DNA of 49,875 nucleotides from contig NZ_QUZU01000042.1 in the NCBI RefSeq assembly GCF_004682055.1, positions 1-49,875 on the forward strand. Direction: 5' to 3'. Below the pieces are notes generated by a model that saw only the letters and a list, made by a program, of their open reading frames with translations, was not told the origin of the DNA and made no database searches. This stretch comes from Pseudomonas kairouanensis. Its GTDB lineage: Bacteria > Pseudomonadota > Gammaproteobacteria > Pseudomonadales > Pseudomonadaceae. The translations under genes were made by a program, and so were the position numbers. Shown in pieces: positions 46,797 to 49,875 of the stretch; the first letter of the stretch is position 1, and each line of letters starts with the position of its first letter.

Positions 46797-47340
46797 GGGG
46801 GGTTGTCTCCACGTTCTATATTTGATTGCGAGTGCCAGGCTCTTCCTGCAACACCCGTACCGTTTTCCATATCGGGGATGGGAAACAGCTGCCATCCGCG
46901 TGAGCGGTTTGGTCTACTGAAAGTCTCTTGGTTCCATGCTGCGCTAGCAATAAAACGCTTGAATTTCGAGCCACTTGTGTGGTTGGGCGATTTCGTCAAA
47001 AACCCCACATATAGGGTCTTCTCTGAGGCCGAGGTACAAGATAATGCGTTTCGTAGGGGTTGGCAACGCAGTAACCTGTGGATAACGCTGTGGGTAAAAT
47101 GTGTATGAAAGGTGGAATGTGCGTGTAGGCCGCATTACTGCTGCGTTGCACCGTTTGTCATTAGATGTTTCAGCCTTAAAACAGCCGTCCCATTTTCGAA
47201 GGGCGCGAACCCTATCACAAAAAAACGCGATCACCGAATGGATTTCCTGGCTTGTGCTAGAGGGCTGGCCCATGGCTACAATCGGCTTTTGTTATGCCCC
47301 TGAAACATGACAAACAAGCGATGACTGATGAAGATCAAAC
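46797..47340 (-). promoter_or_regulatory. nrdA control region with NrdR box and DnaA box
   Basis: At 47002-47017 the sequence ACCCCACATATAGGGT matches 12 of 16 positions of the NrdR box (ACACWATATATWGTGT). A weaker second box may lie at 47036-47051. At 47077-47085 there is a perfect DnaA box (TTATCCACA on the minus strand). Both lie about 200-290 bp before the nrdA ATG, so a leader of roughly 200 nt is implied. No gene is supported in the gap. Confidence 0.7.
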
Positions 47341-47428
47341 TGTGGGAGCGCGCTTGCTCGCGAAAGCGGTCTATCAGCTACACATTCAGTGACTGACACT
47401 GCGCTTTCGCGAGCAAGCCCGCTCCCAC
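47341..47428. repeat. Inverted REP pair upstream of the two-component operon
   Basis: TGTGGGAGCGCGCTTGCTCG then CGAAAGCGG at left, and GCGCTTTCGCGAGCAAGCCC then GCTCCCAC at right, with spacer TATCAGCTACACATTCAGTG. It sits 51 bp before the response-regulator start, so it lies in or just before the leader. Confidence 0.9.
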
Positions 47429-47478
47429 CGTTGATCTCCATCGGTAAGAAGAACTTCTAATAACAATGAGGCCCCCCC

Positions 47479-48204
47479 GTGGAGCAAGAAGCCTGGCAGG
47501 TATTGATTGTCGAAGATGACCAGCGACTCGCTGAGTTGACCCGCGACTATCTGGAGAGCAACGGCCTGCGGGTGTCGATCGAAGGCGACGGCGCCCAGGC
47601 CGCGGCGCGCATCATCGAGCAGCAACCGGACCTGGTGATCCTCGACCTGATGCTCCCTGGCGAAGACGGCCTGAGCATCTGCCGCAAGGTACGCGAGCGC
47701 TACGACGGGGTGATCCTGATGCTCACTGCCCGAACCGACGACATGGACCAAGTGCTCGGCCTGGACATGGGTGCCGACGACTACGTGTGCAAGCCCGTAC
47801 GCCCGCGCTTGTTGCTGGCGCGTATCCAGGCGCTGCTGCGGCGCAGCGAACCCACTGAACCTGTCGCAGTGGAAAACCTGCGCCGCCTGCAATTCGGCCC
47901 CCTGGTGGTGGACAACGCCCTGCGCGAAGCCTGGTTGCACGAAGGCGGAATCGAGTTGACCAGCGCCGAATTCGACCTGTTGTGGCTGCTGGTGGCCAAC
48001 GCGGGGCGCATCCTGTCCCGCGAAGAAATCTTCATCGCCCTTCGGGGTATTGGCTATGACGGCCAGGACCGCTCCATTGATGTGCGCATCTCGCGCATTC
48101 GCCCCAAGATAGGCGACGATCCGATCCACCCACGCCTGATCAAGACCATCCGCAGCAAAGGCTACCTGTTCGTGCCTGAAGCCTGTGTCGACCTACCGCT
48201 GTGA
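47479..48204 (+). CDS. OmpR-family response regulator (RstA-like, PA1157-like)
   Basis: 241 residues from GTG 47479, with GAGG about eight bases before it. The receiver domain has VLIVEDDQRLAELTRDYLES, phosphoacceptor D56 in LVILDLMLPGEDG, and K105 in YVCKPVRPR. The C-terminal winged helix (about 140-236) shows GIELTSAEFDLLWLLVANAG, RSIDVRISRIRPKIGDDP and the end KTIRSKGYLFVPE. It overlaps the kinase gene by four bases (GTGA), so the pair is one operon. In P. aeruginosa a similar pair follows nrdA. Targets and signal are unknown. Confidence 0.93.
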   Translation: MEQEAWQVLIVEDDQRLAELTRDYLESNGLRVSIEGDGAQAAARIIEQQPDLVILDLMLPGEDGLSICRKVRERYDGVILMLTARTDDMDQVLGLDMGADDYVCKPVRPRLLLARIQALLRRSEPTEPVAVENLRRLQFGPLVVDNALREAWLHEGGIELTSAEFDLLWLLVANAGRILSREEIFIALRGIGYDGQDRSIDVRISRIRPKIGDDPIHPRLIKTIRSKGYLFVPEACVDLPL

Positions 48205-49811
48205 ACTCGATCTTCCTGCGTATCTATGGCGGCATGTGCGCGGCGCTGATCCTGGTAGCCCTGCTCGGCGTGCTCGCCTTGCATCTGCTCAACGAGGTGC
48301 GCAGCGGCCAATACCGCGAGCGCCTGGCCCACGGCACCTTTGCCCTGATGGGCGACAACCTGAAGCCCATGAGCCCCATTGAGCGTCAACGCGCCCTGGC
48401 CGTATGGGAGCGCCTGTTGGGCATCCCCCTGGAACTGCGCACCCTCACCGATGCGCAGTTGGACCTGGGCCAGCGCAACCGCCTGCAACGCGGCCAGGTG
48501 CTGGTGGAGCAGACCGGCCCCCATGCAGCGCGCGTTCTGCGCTTGGTCAGCGACCAGGAACAACTGGTGCTCACCGGCGAAGTGCAGCAAATCAGCGAAC
48601 AACTGGCCCGTGCGACGATTTACCTATTGGCCGACGAATTGGTGCGTTTTCCGGTAGCCGAGCAGCCACAACGGTTGGCGGACATAAAAGAAGCCAAGGG
48701 CTTTGGCTTTGAGATGCACCTGATGGCCCTCGATCAGGCGGATATGGACGACGACCAGCGGCGCCGCGTCTCGGAGGGCGACACAGTAATGGCCCTGGGC
48801 AAGGGCGGCGACTCGATTCGCGTGTTTGCCGGTATGGTCGGCACCCCCTGGGTGCTGGAAATCGGCCCGTTGTTTCAAATGAACCCCTACCCGGCGCAAT
48901 GGCTGATCCTGATCGCCTTGATCGGCCTGACCCTGATCGGCCTGATCGTCTATTTATTGGTGCGCCAGCTTGAGCGCCGCCTCAAAGGCCTGGAAGCCGC
49001 CGCCACGCGTATTGCCAAGGGCAATCTGGAAGTTCGCGTGCCGGCCCGCGGCGCCGACTCGGTAGGGCGCCTGGCGGCAGCATTCAACGGCATGGCCGAG
49101 CACTTGCAGCAATTGCTGGCGATCCAGCGTGAACTGGTGCGCGCGGTATCCCATGAACTGCGCACCCCGGTGGCGCGCTTGCGCTTTGGCCTGGAGATGA
49201 TCGGCGACGCGGCCACTCCCGATGCTCGGCGCAAATACATGGAAGGCATGGATAACGACATCCAGGACCTGGACGGTCTGGTGGATGAAATGCTCACCTA
49301 CGCCCGTCTTGAGCAAGGCGCGCCAGCGCTGAATTTCCAGCGGGTCGACCTCAGTGCGTTGCTTGATCAGGTTATTGATGAGTTATCGCCCCTGCGCCCG
49401 CAGGTGACGGTCACCCGAGGTATTTGCCTGTCGTCGGCGCATTGGGACGATGCCTGGGTCGACGCCGAACCACGCTACCTGCACCGCGCGCTGCAAAACC
49501 TGGTGGGCAACGCCATGCGCCATGCGCAGGGGCAGGTGTTGATCAGTTACCAGGTGGGCCAGGTGCGCTGCCGCATCGACGTGGAGGATGACGGGCCCGG
49601 TGTGCCGGAAAGTGCCTGGGAGCGCATCTTCACGCCGTTCCTGCGCCTGGACGACAGCCGCACCCGTGCTTCGGGCGGGCATGGGCTGGGGTTATCGATT
49701 GTTCGGCGGATTATCCATTGGCATGGTGGGCGGGCGCTGATCGGCAAGAGCAACAACCTTGGAGGTGCATGTTTCAGCTTGAGTTGGCCCAGGGATCAAG
49801 AGAAACCCTGA
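48201..49811 (+). CDS. Sensor histidine kinase (RstB-like, PA1158-like)
   Basis: 536 residues from GTG 48201 overlapping the regulator's stop. The order is: TM1 (8-30), periplasmic sensor region (31-233), TM2 (234-254, LILIALIGLTLIGLIVYLLV), HAMP (about 255-307), HisKA with H318 in RAVSHELRTPVARLRFGLEM, and the HATPase domain with the N-box LVGNAMRHA, G1 DDGPGVP and G2 GGHGLGLSIVRR. It is complete within the window. The signal is unknown; the RstB-like layout suggests an envelope or acid/metal cue, which is only a guess. Confidence 0.93.
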   Translation: MNSIFLRIYGGMCAALILVALLGVLALHLLNEVRSGQYRERLAHGTFALMGDNLKPMSPIERQRALAVWERLLGIPLELRTLTDAQLDLGQRNRLQRGQVLVEQTGPHAARVLRLVSDQEQLVLTGEVQQISEQLARATIYLLADELVRFPVAEQPQRLADIKEAKGFGFEMHLMALDQADMDDDQRRRVSEGDTVMALGKGGDSIRVFAGMVGTPWVLEIGPLFQMNPYPAQWLILIALIGLTLIGLIVYLLVRQLERRLKGLEAAATRIAKGNLEVRVPARGADSVGRLAAAFNGMAEHLQQLLAIQRELVRAVSHELRTPVARLRFGLEMIGDAATPDARRKYMEGMDNDIQDLDGLVDEMLTYARLEQGAPALNFQRVDLSALLDQVIDELSPLRPQVTVTRGICLSSAHWDDAWVDAEPRYLHRALQNLVGNAMRHAQGQVLISYQVGQVRCRIDVEDDGPGVPESAWERIFTPFLRLDDSRTRASGGHGLGLSIVRRIIHWHGGRALIGKSNNLGGACFSLSWPRDQEKP

Positions 49812-49814
49812 AAC

Positions 49815-49842
49815 CGCTTTCGCGAGCAAGCCCGCTCCCACA
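49815..49842. repeat. Single REP arm after the sensor kinase gene
   Basis: CGCTTTCGCGAGCAAGCCCG then CTCCCACA is the right arm of the usual pair. The left arm is absent, since the kinase gene ends only three bases before it, so this is a solitary REP or one with a differently placed partner beyond the window. Confidence 0.75.
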
Positions 49843-49875
49843 TTCGACCGAGTTCCAACGTTGGAATGCAGTCAA

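Noticed and set aside
46797..46895. In-frame N-terminal extension of nrdA by 33 codons
   Set aside because: The extension has no family-like sequence and the ATG at 46796 has its own ribosome site; homologues start there.
43656..47108. 1150-codon open frame antisense to nrdA
   Set aside because: It lies wholly over nrdA and its flanks, including a REP and two terminators. The nrdA frame has unmistakable family motifs.

Overview
The window is chromosomal DNA from a Pseudomonas of the P. fluorescens group. It is GC-rich and carries the arginine transport and succinyltransferase genes in the order known from P. aeruginosa, an RsmA-type CsrA, AmrZ, class Ia ribonucleotide reductase with a two-ATP-cone large subunit, and many inverted-pair REP elements of the kinds common in fluorescent pseudomonads. 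No phage, plasmid, IS element, integrase or CRISPR array is visible. Most of the DNA is core genome.

Layout. Positions 1-511 (minus) are the 5' part of nrdB. A small exported DUF2790 protein (1089-1358, minus) and acetyl-CoA synthetase acsA (1758-3713) follow. From 4.4 to 9.8 kb lies the arginine/ornithine uptake operon aotJ-aotQ-aotM-(desuccinylase-like gene)-aotP and its regulator argR. A 1958-residue toxin-like leucine-rich-repeat protein (9792-15668, minus) sits between argR and the arginine catabolic genes aruC, aruF, aruG, aruD, aruB, a small conserved ORF and aruE (15.9-23.7 kb). Next is a type II lumazine synthase with an FMN riboswitch (minus), then ltaE, alaS, lysC, rsmA, and the tRNA cluster Ser-Arg-Arg. 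After mgtE, amrZ, two small membrane-type proteins, tRNA-Arg(CCT) and an MFS transporter, there is a motility block: ycgR, flgN, flgM and flgA (minus), then cheV, cheR and flgBCDE (plus). nrdA (43899-46796, minus) and a response regulator/sensor kinase pair close the window.

How the genes work together. Arginine enters through AotJQMP, ArgR senses it and activates transport and catabolism, and AruCFGDBE turn arginine into glutamate, succinate and ammonia. Matches to the ArgR half-site TGTCGCN8AA lie in front of both aotJ and aruC. In the motility block, a sigma-28-type promoter precedes flgM, and sigma-54-type promoters precede flgB and, very close to the start codon, flgA. nrdA has a NrdR box and a perfect DnaA box.

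Main points of interest: (1) the giant LRR protein, with three copies of an LYP...WRRE...LRR module but no visible ligase or toxin domain at its C-terminus, inserted in a housekeeping arginine locus; (2) nrdA and nrdB separated by about 43 kb, where P. aeruginosa has them adjacent, with flgE also lacking its usual flgF-L neighbours; (3) a 13-bp perfect inverted repeat enclosing the alaS -10 box, recalling AlaRS autorepression in E. coli; (4) an FMN riboswitch driving a lone RibH2; (5) a sigma-54 site that would make the flgA message nearly leaderless; (6) REP pairs inside the aru operon.
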